Positions 35,201 through 44,806 of a stretch of 64,000 nucleotides of DNA are shown piece by piece. Numbering within the stretch: the stretch's first letter is position 1; every line of letters begins with the position of its first letter. The stretch covers positions 24,285,501 through 24,349,500 of the forward strand of contig CM042034.1 of the NCBI GenBank assembly GCA_023525975.1, in the 5' to 3' direction. The notes below the pieces were generated by a model, which did no database searches, was not told where the DNA came from, and was given only the letters and a program-made list of their open reading frames with translations. Origin of the DNA: Smallanthus sonchifolius. Lineage: Eukaryota > Streptophyta > Magnoliopsida > Asterales > Asteraceae. A program made the position numbers and the translations under genes.

Positions 35201-36428
35201 TGGTCAAACACAATAATAAAATGGATTAAACGCGTGTTTTTGAAAGTTATTATCGCAACTTGAACTCATATCAAACCTTCAAGGGGTGATACACTGGTAA
35301 GCACCTGATTCCCCTCTAGGAGAGGTTTCAGTTGCTTCCACGGATTTCCTAGTATAACCTCTTCAAAGCCACCTGCCCAACGCAAGTTGCGATTTACCTG
35401 ATCCCATTCGTTAGCAGGGTATGGGCCGGTCCCGTGAGTTTACCAGTAACGGGTTCACATGGTCACAAAAATAAAAAGTTAAAAAAAAAACTTGAAATCA
35501 TATCAGACCTAATCTCGATTTTACCCCCAGGCGGGCCCTGTTTTCGGAGGTCATCCATCATCGAGAAGTATGAATATAAGCATACATCCCCAAAGTCCCG
35601 GACAAATGTAAAGCACCATTGGACAGTGTCCCACATTCCATCCTGACAAGTGCGAACAAACAAAATTCTGATGTAACAAACAACATAATAACTGAAACAA
35701 CATTTGTAACTACTAACTGTCGTTTGCTTACTATAAAACAATGGATAAACTGATCGGTTTTCCCTTCACCAACCGCCTTAAAAGTTCCAAACATTGGCCC
35801 AAGAAAACCATAAGCTAAACCACCAAGAATGCTACCCACAACAATCCCAACAGGCCAGAAAACTACCACTGGTGTAAACAATATGCACACAACCACTTTC
35901 ATCACAGGCCCTAATCGTTTAGCACTGCCATTAAACGACCGAAAACAGTATAAAAACTTCATGATTTATGAACATAAACAAGGAATTCAAGAATAAAAAC
36001 GGTTAAAGAAAGTACCACAATATGCAAAAGTAAGACCACACAACATGTGCTGGCCATAGACCAATTGCAATAGCAGAGTTCCCAAATGTCATAATAACAC
36101 ATATAATTGGAGCCAAAATGATCCCTGAAATCAAACAAACAGTTTTTCAAGATACCCACCAAATTTATCATCCAAGAAATGAAATTGGAGCTCATTTGGC
36201 TATAATTTGAAATGGGGTTAACAAAATTCCCCCAAATAGCACATGAAATCAAAGAAACAAATTACACAAAAAACCCAATAAAATCAGCATTCAATTAATT
36301 AGTTTCCCCAAATAAAATATTAAAAAGATTTAACCTTTAATGAAGCCAAGAACAAGAAGACCAATGAAATAAGGCAAGAACAGGATGAAATGCCCTAAAG
36401 ACCTCCAAACCCATATTGGAGGTTCCAT
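32255..36428 (-). CDS. Uncharacterised polytopic membrane protein, At3g27390 family
   Basis: Ten exons: 36428-36335, 36124-36016, 35924-35732, 35642-35509, 35101-34813, 34413-34307, 34233-34107, 33080-32909, 32813-32594, 32486-32255; 558 aa with every phase consistent. The product starts MEPPIWVWRSLGHFILFLPY and has several hydrophobic segments (FIGLLVLGFIKGIILAPII; VVVCILFTPVVVFWPVGIVV; LPIAFVIGLLGLVIDFPVI; AGLAILLWPLAVAGAVLCSM). Conserved family phrases are AVGEGKT, YFSMMDDLRKQGPP, LFQDCVGREGPFLETICVPF, SIYDEYSNDVLDMPEGSCFP and NRPKDTFYDWFLNPL; the C-terminus is basic. Members are plant proteins annotated only as putative membrane proteins; no function is established. Intron 7 (33081-34106) holds nested transposons, and intron 4 contains an unassigned insertion-like block (about 35240-35460). 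Confidence 0.92.
33226..34050. mobile_element. hAT-like MITE, split by a MULE fold-back
   Basis: Left end GGTGTAACGAGC and right end GCTCGTTTACTCCC are inverted repeats. Flanks TGACTATG (33218-33225) and TAACTATG (34051-34058) match at seven of eight positions. The interior is GAGCC/GCTCG-rich, like 22143-23513, except where the 534-bp element at 33347 is inserted. Confidence 0.75.
33347..33880. mobile_element. Mutator-like fold-back element with perfect 9-bp duplication
   Basis: Starts GGATTATTGGATTTTAATAA and ends with its reverse complement; the arms of about 265 bases are nearly complementary across the whole element with almost no loop. Flanks TAAAAATAA at 33338-33346 and 33881-33889 are identical. 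The 9-bp duplication and long arms fit a MULE-derived MITE. The coding-like frames on both strands are mirror images caused by the palindrome, not genes. Confidence 0.92.
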
Positions 36429-38924
36429 TGAAGCTGCAGGTTTTCTGTATCTTCTTCTTCCTTTGAGTTAAACTCACTTCGGATCTCAAAAACCCCACAT
36501 AAAGATCCGACCCGAATCTTAAACGCAAATCCAGATATATTTGAAAAACTTCACTTGGTGATGTTGGATGACACAAATCTTTCTGACAAGAAAGAAGAAA
36601 ATAATATTTAATAATCCAAGTTTGGAGCATGTAGCAGCCCTTTATATCCAACCACTGGGCTTCTGATAGAGAATCTGTTTTGTAGGTTAGTTTTCTTTTT
36701 ATTTATTTTTGGTTAAATTTAAGGAAGATGGTGGGTTTTCAGATGAGATTCTTATGTCATATGAAGGACCATTGTCTTTTTTTGTTTAAAAACCTGTGTC
36801 TAGTTTAACACTTCTTTTCTTTTTTATTATTATTTAAATATGTAAAAATCTTACGAATAAATGTGAAAGATATTTTTTTTAACAGCTAATTTCTTTATTC
36901 TTGTGGTATGCTTCTTGTTAAAAACCTATGCTAATAAGTAAACTTTGACTTTCTTTTTGTTTCTTTTTAATTATTTTAACACAACAGTTAAGTTTTTGAT
37001 TTTATTTTAGTTATTTTAATTTTTTTGTTATTTTTTTTTATAATTAATTATATATCTATTTTATTTTTCTTTTATAACTTTTAAATTATAACGTTTTCTT
37101 AAATTCTAAATATACCGTTACAACGTGATTATTTTTATCTACGTTTCGTATAAATTTTATTAATACGATAGTTTTTAACTCTTTTATATTAAAACCTTTT
37201 TTTTATTCTAAATATATTGTTGCGACGTGTTTATATTTATCTATGTTTCGGTATAAATTTTATCCAAAATCAAGTCTGGTCAAATAGGTATGTTTTACTT
37301 CTTTTTATTTTAAAACATTTTTAAATTCTGAATATACCGTGGCGACGTCTTATTTTTATCTATGTTCCGGTATAAATTCTTTCCAAAACTAAGTCGGGTC
37401 AAATACGGTATGTTTTTACTTTCATTTTAAGACCATTTTAAAATAGGAATATACCGTTGCGACGTGCTTATTTTTATCTATGTTTCGATATAATTTTATT
37501 CAAAACTCAGTAGAGACAAATACGGTATATTTTTACTTCTTTTATTTTAAAACTTTTTTAAATTCTGAATATACAGTTGCGACGTGTTTCTTTTTATCTA
37601 TGTTTCGGTATAAATTTATCCAAAAGCGAGCTAGGTTTATTTTTAAACTTTTAAAATGTAACAATTTCTTAAATTATAAATATACCGTTGCTAAGATTGG
37701 TAGGTCAATGAGGATGATTCACCATATACCCATAGCCCCAATTTATCAAAAGAACTTAACAATGTACTGTAAATAATAAAGATTTGAATTCATAACGATG
37801 GGTGGGTTTTAAAACAAAAGGATTTAATTTAGTTTTTTATTAGATTTAATCAAAACGACGTAGTTTTAATTGGTTTCGCTTGAAAAATTAGATAACTAAC
37901 AGAACCATATTCCCATTCCCTATTTAAAATATGGAATTAGAATTCACTATCCAACAGTTGCAGTATTGAGTATTGAATATTCATATGTTACAAAGTTACA
38001 TTAGTTTGTAAAAATGTTTGTGAATATGGATTTCTGTTAAATTTGTATTAACCGTATTTTAAAAGCAATATAATATAATTTGACATACATGAATTTATAA
38101 ATTTTTCAGTTTAACTGGGTTGTTTGGTATGGTCCAATAAATATGTATGCTACTAGAACTCAAAAGTGAAAGAGGAATAGATATGTTATGATGTTGGACC
38201 ATATGCTTATTGTTAGTCATATTTGGTATTTATTATGCACATGAATTGTCTCATATTTCATATTATAATTAATGATTATGTTCTGCATTATGATGTGTTT
38301 TCCTTAATTAAGTTTTGGCAGCCAACATATGTGTTTTATCTTCAAGTCAAAACATTTCCATATGCTAGAAATTATTAATAACATGCATATGCAATGAGAA
38401 GTGGTTCCTTGTGTTTACATTAATCCCATCTTTATGATTATTAATTGCTATCAGTTTTATTTTCAAAACAAAAAGATTTATGAAACTATATTTTCTTTGT
38501 TTCCATGAACACAGGAGGACTTATATTTGTTTCTTTGTTTTTCATCTTTGTTAGTGTTGGTTTTGGTGACTTGAATTCATGTATTGACTATTGTTTGATT
38601 ATTTTTAGATTTCTGAAGGCCCATCACCAAGCTGAGGCATGTTGTGTTATTTTGTTAGCTAATGGATTTATTGCATTGTGTTATGCAATGCACTTGCCTT
38701 TCCTATGGAATTAGTTGCTTTTGCAAATTATTATCAAATCAACAAAGAAACAAACTATATCATAAATTACCTAGTAAATACTAATGATATTGATAATTTG
38801 ATGATTGGTTACAAACCATGACTATATATTTATATGGTACAATACAAGTAGAGATTATCTCTAAATATGGTCGGAGATAATCATACAAATATTACAATAA
38901 TTCACCTAAATAGTATAGACTAAT
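36429..38924. other. Leader of the membrane-protein gene and gene-free DNA
   Basis: The first few hundred bases should contain the divergent promoter and leader of the minus-strand gene. Bases 37095-37700 are a tandem repeat (separate entry). Bases 37700-38920 show no supported gene; an open frame at 38505-38714 is hydrophobic but lacks any family match or flanking exon. Confidence 0.45.
37095..37700. repeat. Tandem repeat, unit of about 105-125 bp, six copies
   Basis: The phrase AATATACCGTTGCGACGTG (with variants) recurs near 37107, 37207, 37330, 37448, 37568 and 37681. Each copy is followed by TTATTTTTATCTATGTTTCG and TATAAATTTTAT. A single diverged copy lies at about 721-830. Confidence 0.85.
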
Positions 38925-39545
38925 ATTCCTCCGCAGATCGAACGAGAATAAGATGAGTGAGGTACTGATGACGTGGTAGATATTTGGTGAAAATATCTCC
39001 ATACTATGAAGATGACGGGACATGTAGAACCCGTATGTGACCGAGGCGAACATTTTTTCTAACAAAATGTATGTCAATCTCTACAAGTTTTCGTTGTTTA
39101 TGCTGAACTGGGTTCTAAGATAAGTATACTGATGAAACATTATCACAATAAACAATGGTAGCCTTTCGAAGTGGGACATATAATTGGAGAAGCAGACTTC
39201 GTAACCAACGTGTTTCGGCTATTGCATTAGCGACACCCATGTACTTGCTTCAGCACTCGACTTGGAGACAGTGGCGAAGCTTGAAAAAAAACGCAGGGGG
39301 CGTGATTTTTTTTCCTATCGCGGGGGGGGGGGGACTTAATACCTGTAAAATTTTCGGCCGAATACGTATAAATTAACACTTCTGAGCGAAAAATCGCCTC
39401 ACTAAGCTTCACCCTTGTTCGATGACCATGAAATTAGGTTATCTCCAAGGAAAACACGGTAACCCGAAGTAGACCATCTAGAGTCGGGTTATCCCCCAGT
39501 CGGCATCGGAGTAGACGGTGAGATTGTGGCTAGGTGAAGCGACTA
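38925..39545 (-). pseudogene. Copia retrotransposon RNase H fragment
   Basis: On the minus strand the frame encodes GVANAIAETRWLRSLLLQLY, CDNVSSVYLS and EIDIHFVRKNVRLGHIRVLH, then IFTKYLPRHQYL, the C-terminal RNase H/tail of a copia polyprotein. More distal bases (39430-39545) give the preceding YSDADWG block. In-frame stops occur after VYLS and before YGDIFTKYL. A MITE-like block at about 39262-39420 interrupts it just upstream of the SSAEAEY position. No LTRs were found nearby. Confidence 0.8.
39262..39420. mobile_element. MITE-like insertion in the copia fragment
   Basis: Ends GGCGAAGCTTG and CTAAGCTTCACCC are inverted; the interior includes a run of about 12 G. It disrupts the copia frame at 38925-39545, and the block at 131-295 is a relative. 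Confidence 0.6.
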
Positions 39546-41180
39546 GCCATTAGGGGTGAGCGATTAAAGGTTCCTACCCTTTAGAACCTCGAACCCGAAC
39601 CATTAGAACCTTGAAGAAGAACCTTACAAGCCACATGGGTCGGTCAAAGGTTTAGAGATTTCACTAGTTCAAGGTTCCAGGTCGGTTCCGTGTAAACCCC
39701 ACTAGTGGGTAAAACTCGCGCTTGTTTTCTAAAGATAGTTTATAAAACATTCATTAAGCTTTTATAAAAACTAAATCCCATAAGTGTTTTACAAATTAAT
39801 TGATTTAAATCAAATGGGATTTGAATTTTGAATTCTCTAGTAGATGGAATCTACTAAACATGTGTGTCTTCCAAACTTGCTAGGGTTAAAGCCAAAACCA
39901 AAGTAGAAAATATCAAACCATCTTTTGAATTGCAAAAGTAAATCTTTCTATTTAGGTATAAGACTCTTAACTCTTGCATACAAGTCAAAGACTCATTTCT
40001 TAAGACTCAAAACCTGGAGAAAAAATGTATGAAAATGGGTTTGGAATAACAGACTTAGGGTTTAACTTTAAAAAGTAAAAAGTTCGGTATTTCTAGTTTT
40101 AGTTTTGTATCACTTTTGGTTATAACAGTAACTTTCGTTAAAAATTCTTATAAGTTTGTATAAAATGACTATTTTACCTCTTTTTTATAAACCACCACTA
40201 AATATCAACGAAAGCAAAGATATAGATAGAGGAGTATATTTACTCTCTCTTTCTTCGAGTAACTTTTTTCGGTAAGGATATGCAATTGAGCCTTGAACAA
40301 TCCGATAGAGAAATCAAACAAAACTCTACTAGAAATATTTAGCGTCTTAAGTTATTGAATACTATTTATGATGAGCATTTACTTGTTTAGTAAATGTTAT
40401 TGATTGGGTTTTCGTTTAGTTTTTTGCAAGTGATTATGAACAAGGCCGGCTCAACAGTTTTGGAGGCCTAGGGCACTTGGCAATCACCATTCATCATGAA
40501 AAGTTTTTGGAGGCCCACGGATTGGATGCCGACTGCCGCTTGATCTCTCAATTCCCCATTTGGCAATTGCGAAGTGCCCTAGGTTAAGCCGCCGTTGAGC
40601 CGAGTGAGTGTGATTCAACGATTGTGTGTAAAAAAATCAAAATTAGCGTCCATCACAAAAATGCCATTGCCACCCATTCCGTTTTTTTAACAGTTTCATT
40701 ATGGATAAGTCCAACAAAAGTCCAATATATATGAAATCATTTTACAAAAATACCCCTGATCATGAATTATATTGGATTTGTGAATTTGTCTTTGATCTCC
40801 AAAAACGCTCTAAACTGTTTAGAAAGTTATTGTAGTTAAAAAAAAAGGTTTCTCTATTGATTCACGTTATTTCTGTTTTTCTATTTCTACATCTAATAGT
40901 GACATGTTTGGTTTTGGCCAACATATGAACTCAGCATCCAATTACTAGGTCACTAGCCTACATCAACAACATACACATACATGAAAGCAACCAACTATAT
41001 ATTTCTTTTCTTTTTTTATAGAAGCATGACTATGAAATATGAACTTGAATACCCTAATCATCAATAAATCTCAACATGGTCCATCAACATTAACTAGTGG
41101 GCTAGCTTAATTACTATTAGTTATTGCATACATGGCCCCGTCAGCATTAACTAGTGGGGTAACTTATTTTCTATTAGTTA
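39546..41180. other. Gene-free DNA with dispersed repeats
   Basis: Bases 39550-39700 carry GGTTC/GAACC-rich repeat words. A small MITE-like unit lies at 40444-40604 (separate entry). Bases 41085-41180 contain two imperfect copies of CATTAACTAGTGGG. No coding region is supported. Confidence 0.45.
40444..40604. mobile_element. MITE-like unit with CCGGCTCAAC termini
   Basis: Left GGCCGGCTCAACAG and right CCGTTGAGCCGAG are inverted repeats about 160 bp apart, with inner arms GCCTAGGGCACTTGGCAATC against GGCAATTGCGAAGTGCCCTA. No target duplication resolved. Confidence 0.6.
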
Positions 41181-41533
41181 CTAGGTTAGAATCCCGTATA
41201 TTACACGAGATTGTATATTAAAAAAGATAAAACTTATAAATTTGTAAATACGTCCTAATTTGTCAGACTATTATGATCGTCTCGAGATATATCAAGTAGA
41301 AATGTGTGTATATTACGAGTTAGTATTTTTTTAATTAGTTATATTTTGATTTCCTACTATATATTTTCTTATTTAATATAATTAGTATTATTCTTTAATA
41401 ATATATTCATAATATCATTACTATTTAATAAGAAAAATATGCATTTATTAGGAGATATAGGCGGGAAAACCAATGTGAAAAGACATGAGAAAGTGACACG
41501 TGTCCATCTCAAACCTTTATTTATTAGTATAGA
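41181..41533 (-). mobile_element. Non-autonomous Helitron (353 bp)
   Basis: Minus strand: starts A|TCTATACTAATAAATAAAGG and ends with a TCGTGTAATATACGGGA hairpin, TTCTAACCTAG|T. Same family as 20554-20873. Confidence 0.75.
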
Positions 41534-42529
41534 TTACATGTTCTTAATGACTCACTGCACCCAACTAAAGGAGTCATAAAAATGTGTGAATTAAGTAACA
41601 CCAGTGGGTAAACTCACGCGCTGCAGCAGGTTGTTAAAACTTGTAATGCTCAGTTTCAACGACCTGGACAGTGTACACTGGTATTCACCCCAAGGAAAAA
41701 TATCACGTCGAACCGCTGATAAAAATAAGAACGACGAACGGCGATACACCCAATGTGGCACTTTATTCTTCGATCCTACAAATATCAGCAAACTATTGGT
41801 GTTCTTCTTCAATATTTGACTATTAGTCATCCTTATGCATCAACCTACAACATAGATGTGATCAAACTGTTGGCATTTAATGTTATGATATCGAGAATGA
41901 TCGCTAAAATAAGCGAGAATGATAAACGAGATCGCTAAAACAAGCGAAAATGAAAATCGAGAGAAAGATTGGGAATAAAACTGAAATGATTTAATTGATA
42001 ACTTGAATAATGTTACAAAGAAACTATTTATAAACAAAAGAATAAAAGCTAACAAACTACTGAACAGGGCGAACTTAATAAGTTCGCCCCTATATTAAAC
42101 AAGCGAACTTAGTAAGTTCGCTACTAAGTTCGCTAACAACCCCCCCCCCCTGTCACACCCCGCCAGGGTGGAAACGCGAGGCGCGACTTTCACTGGTTTC
42201 CAAAGCATATGATTACCGCAAACACATACATGTAATTGGATACATAACTGAATTTAAAATATTTACATTACAAAATATTAATTTGAGTTTACAAATGTTT
42301 AAGATTTCGCAAATATGACTCAAGACCATGAGTTATACAAGAGAAATCCTCCCAAAAGCCGTATCCACGTGCATGCATGTAACCTACATTGCTAACCTGA
42401 TGACCACGTTCAATTTCCTGAAAACATACTTAAAACTGTCAACACGAGGTTGGTGAGTTCACAAGTTATTATAAAGAGTTATCATAAACCCAATGTTTAA
42501 ATCTGATCTTTTTGCCGATCAAAACTCTT

Positions 42530-42965
42530 TGTTAAACTTGATCATTTTAACCTGATCAGTACTCTTTCGTTTAAACCTGCTCACTTTAACCTGATCAGAA
42601 TTCTTTTTGTTAAACCTGATCACTTTATCCTGATCAGAACTCTTTACTTTAAAACCTGATCACTTTACCCGGATCAGAACTCTTTTGATAAACCTGATCA
42701 CTTTACCCGGACCAGAACTCTTTTGTGTAAAACCTGATCACTTTACCCTGATCAGAACTCTTTTGTGTAAAACCTGATCATTTTAACCTGATCAGAACCC
42801 TTTTGTGTAAAACCTGATCATTTTAACCTGATCAGAACCCTTTTGTGTAAAACCTGATTATTTTAACCTGATCAGAACTTCTTTTAATTAAAACCTGATC
42901 ACATTAGCCTGATCAGAACTTCTTTTAATTAAAACCTGATCACTTTAGCCTGATCAGAACTCTTC
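42530..42965. repeat. Minisatellite of CCTGATCA...TGATCAG units
   Basis: About eleven units of roughly 36-41 bases, each CCTGATCACTTTAACCTGATC followed by AGAACTCTTTTGTGTAAA. TGATCA is self-complementary, so each unit has paired palindromic cores. Confidence 0.9.
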
Positions 42966-43616
42966 TGTATGTATTACCAATGAATATGATTACTAATCCG
43001 ATCTATTGACCCCATTTGTAAGCTTGCAAGGAATACAAAATAGTATGTAATGTACGAGACCGTAACCAAACCCCAACTTTTTGTGCCTCCCCTCGCCTTT
43101 CTGCGAGTAAGACAATATGCGGTCATTCGGCCATTTTGACCCCTAGTTAGCGCGACTAACCATGACCGGAGGCGTCACCCCTAATAGTACTATTCATATA
43201 ATCCCGGGCTAAATCCATAGCTAATGGTTACTAATTTATTACGAGGACTTTAAGCGCTTTATTGTTCCCTCAATACATACATACGGTCAGATCATTAGTT
43301 CCATTCATTTATACACAAAAGTCTTTTACAAGTATGTTTCCACCCCAAATCATTTCAAAACCTTAGAAAAAGGGGGATTAGTGAAACTCACCTCGACAGT
43401 ATGAATGCTAGCAAATATTTGAATGACGGCAGATTCGCCTATCCGTATCCTAATTACACAAGGATAACATACACGTTAAGACTACCCGTCTTAAACGCAA
43501 ATTGTTCACTTGACTTGGCCGATCTGATTACTTTTGTTTTAATTATCTTTTTAGTTTTTCCAACCTTATTTTGTTATAAAAATAGTTCTGAGTTACTGCC
43601 TTATGGGCTGATGAAC

Positions 43617-43950
43617 AGGTATCGAAACTTTCTTAGTTTCGATTGAACAGAACAGATGTCGAAACTTCCTAGTTTCGACTGAGTGAAATAGGTATCGAAA
43701 CTACCTAGTTTCGATTGGCAAGAATAGTATCGAAACTACCTAGTTTCGATTGTACACAGGTATCGAAACTTCCTAGTTTCGATTGAGTAAATAGATATCG
43801 AAACTCCTAGTTTCGATAGAACAACCGGTATCGAAACTCCTAGTTTCGATTGAATAACTGGTATCAAAACTCCTAGTTTCGATCAATAGGTATCGAAACT
43901 CCCAGTTTCGATTGACTAACAGGTATCGAAACTATAGTTTCGATATCTGC
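43617..43950. repeat. Minisatellite of TATCGAAAC/GTTTCGAT inverted units
   Basis: About ten units of roughly 30-35 bases. Each holds ATCGAAACTCCTAGTTTCGA, a near-perfect inverted repeat, with a variable spacer. The units are not coding. Confidence 0.92.
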
Positions 43951-44806
43951 ACTTTGATTTACAGAATTCACTCTGTATATTTTTATGTTCAAATCTTGAG
44001 TTTGACACAGTTTTCTTGTTATCTTACTTGCGTTTGAACGATTTGTATGTTTAGTTATGGTTTTTAAAGAAAATAAAAGCGATAATAGCGAGTTTTTACC
44101 TCAAACAGGGAATGGTTTCTGAGAAACAGAGAAGATAGTCTTGAATTCTTTTGTTGAGCTTTCTTCAAGAACACTTGAAATTCTCCTTATGACACCGAAT
44201 TATGGTGATTTTCGCTTTAAAACTGGACTTCGATTTGAAAGGGAATTGGGAATTTGCCGTAAGAAAAGAGAAGGTTTGAAAGGAATGGTGAAGTTTCGAC
44301 TGAAGGGTATGGTTTTCATCTGAATCAAAGTGAATCAGGCAAGTGGGAGCATGGCTCCCCTGACTCTCGGCCAAGAAAGTCAAGAAGTAGTTTAGGGGTT
44401 AATGATAACCAATTTTTAAATATTAATTTATTATGGTATTAGTATCAATTAGAGTTTTAAAGGGGTAATTTAATTCAGTTTCGATTCTTCACGGTATTAT
44501 AATTTTTAACCATTTTATGGCTCGTTGAAGAAAATATTAGAATCTTGGCTCAACGTAAATTTTGTGTAATATATATATATATATATTTTTCTGGTTATTT
44601 TATTTAACCATTTACGTTCGCATTAAGTCGGGTTATCCTGCTTACTTTTTCTAGTAACTCTTTACGGTTTACTAGACTTGGAACAAACTTCTTTGCTAGA
44701 CTTCTTGACTTTACTTAGTCAAAATAAAATATCAGGAAATAATAATTATGAACGTGCGTTTATGAAATGTGGATATTGACCTGAAATGCTGGGTGTCACA
44801 CCCCCC

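Larger units (their letters stand above)
42151..44800 (-). mobile_element. Solo LTR, large, inserted in the copia polypurine tract
   Basis: Starts TGTCACACCCCGCC, ends GGGTGTCACA, and is flanked by C-runs (at least five C on both sides), which are consistent with a 5-bp duplication but cannot prove its length. It shares collinear phrases with 10751-13330, so both are LTRs of one family, probably Ty3. No coding region. It carries two minisatellites (42530-42965 and 43617-43950). Confidence 0.82.

Noticed and set aside
35240..35460. GC-richer block in intron 4 of the membrane-protein gene as a possible extra exon
   Set aside because: The flanking exons join in frame without it (EI|R|VVYLP), and it has no open frame with matching splice sites; it looks like an inserted repeat of unknown type.
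38505..38714. Open frame encoding a hydrophobic 69-residue peptide
   Set aside because: No family motif, no adjoining exon with matching phase, and AT-rich surroundings; hydrophobic short frames are expected by chance here.
42530..43950. Spaced repeats resembling a CRISPR array
   Set aside because: Repeat units contain the variable and conserved parts of a eukaryotic LTR minisatellite; no cas genes and a plant nuclear context.
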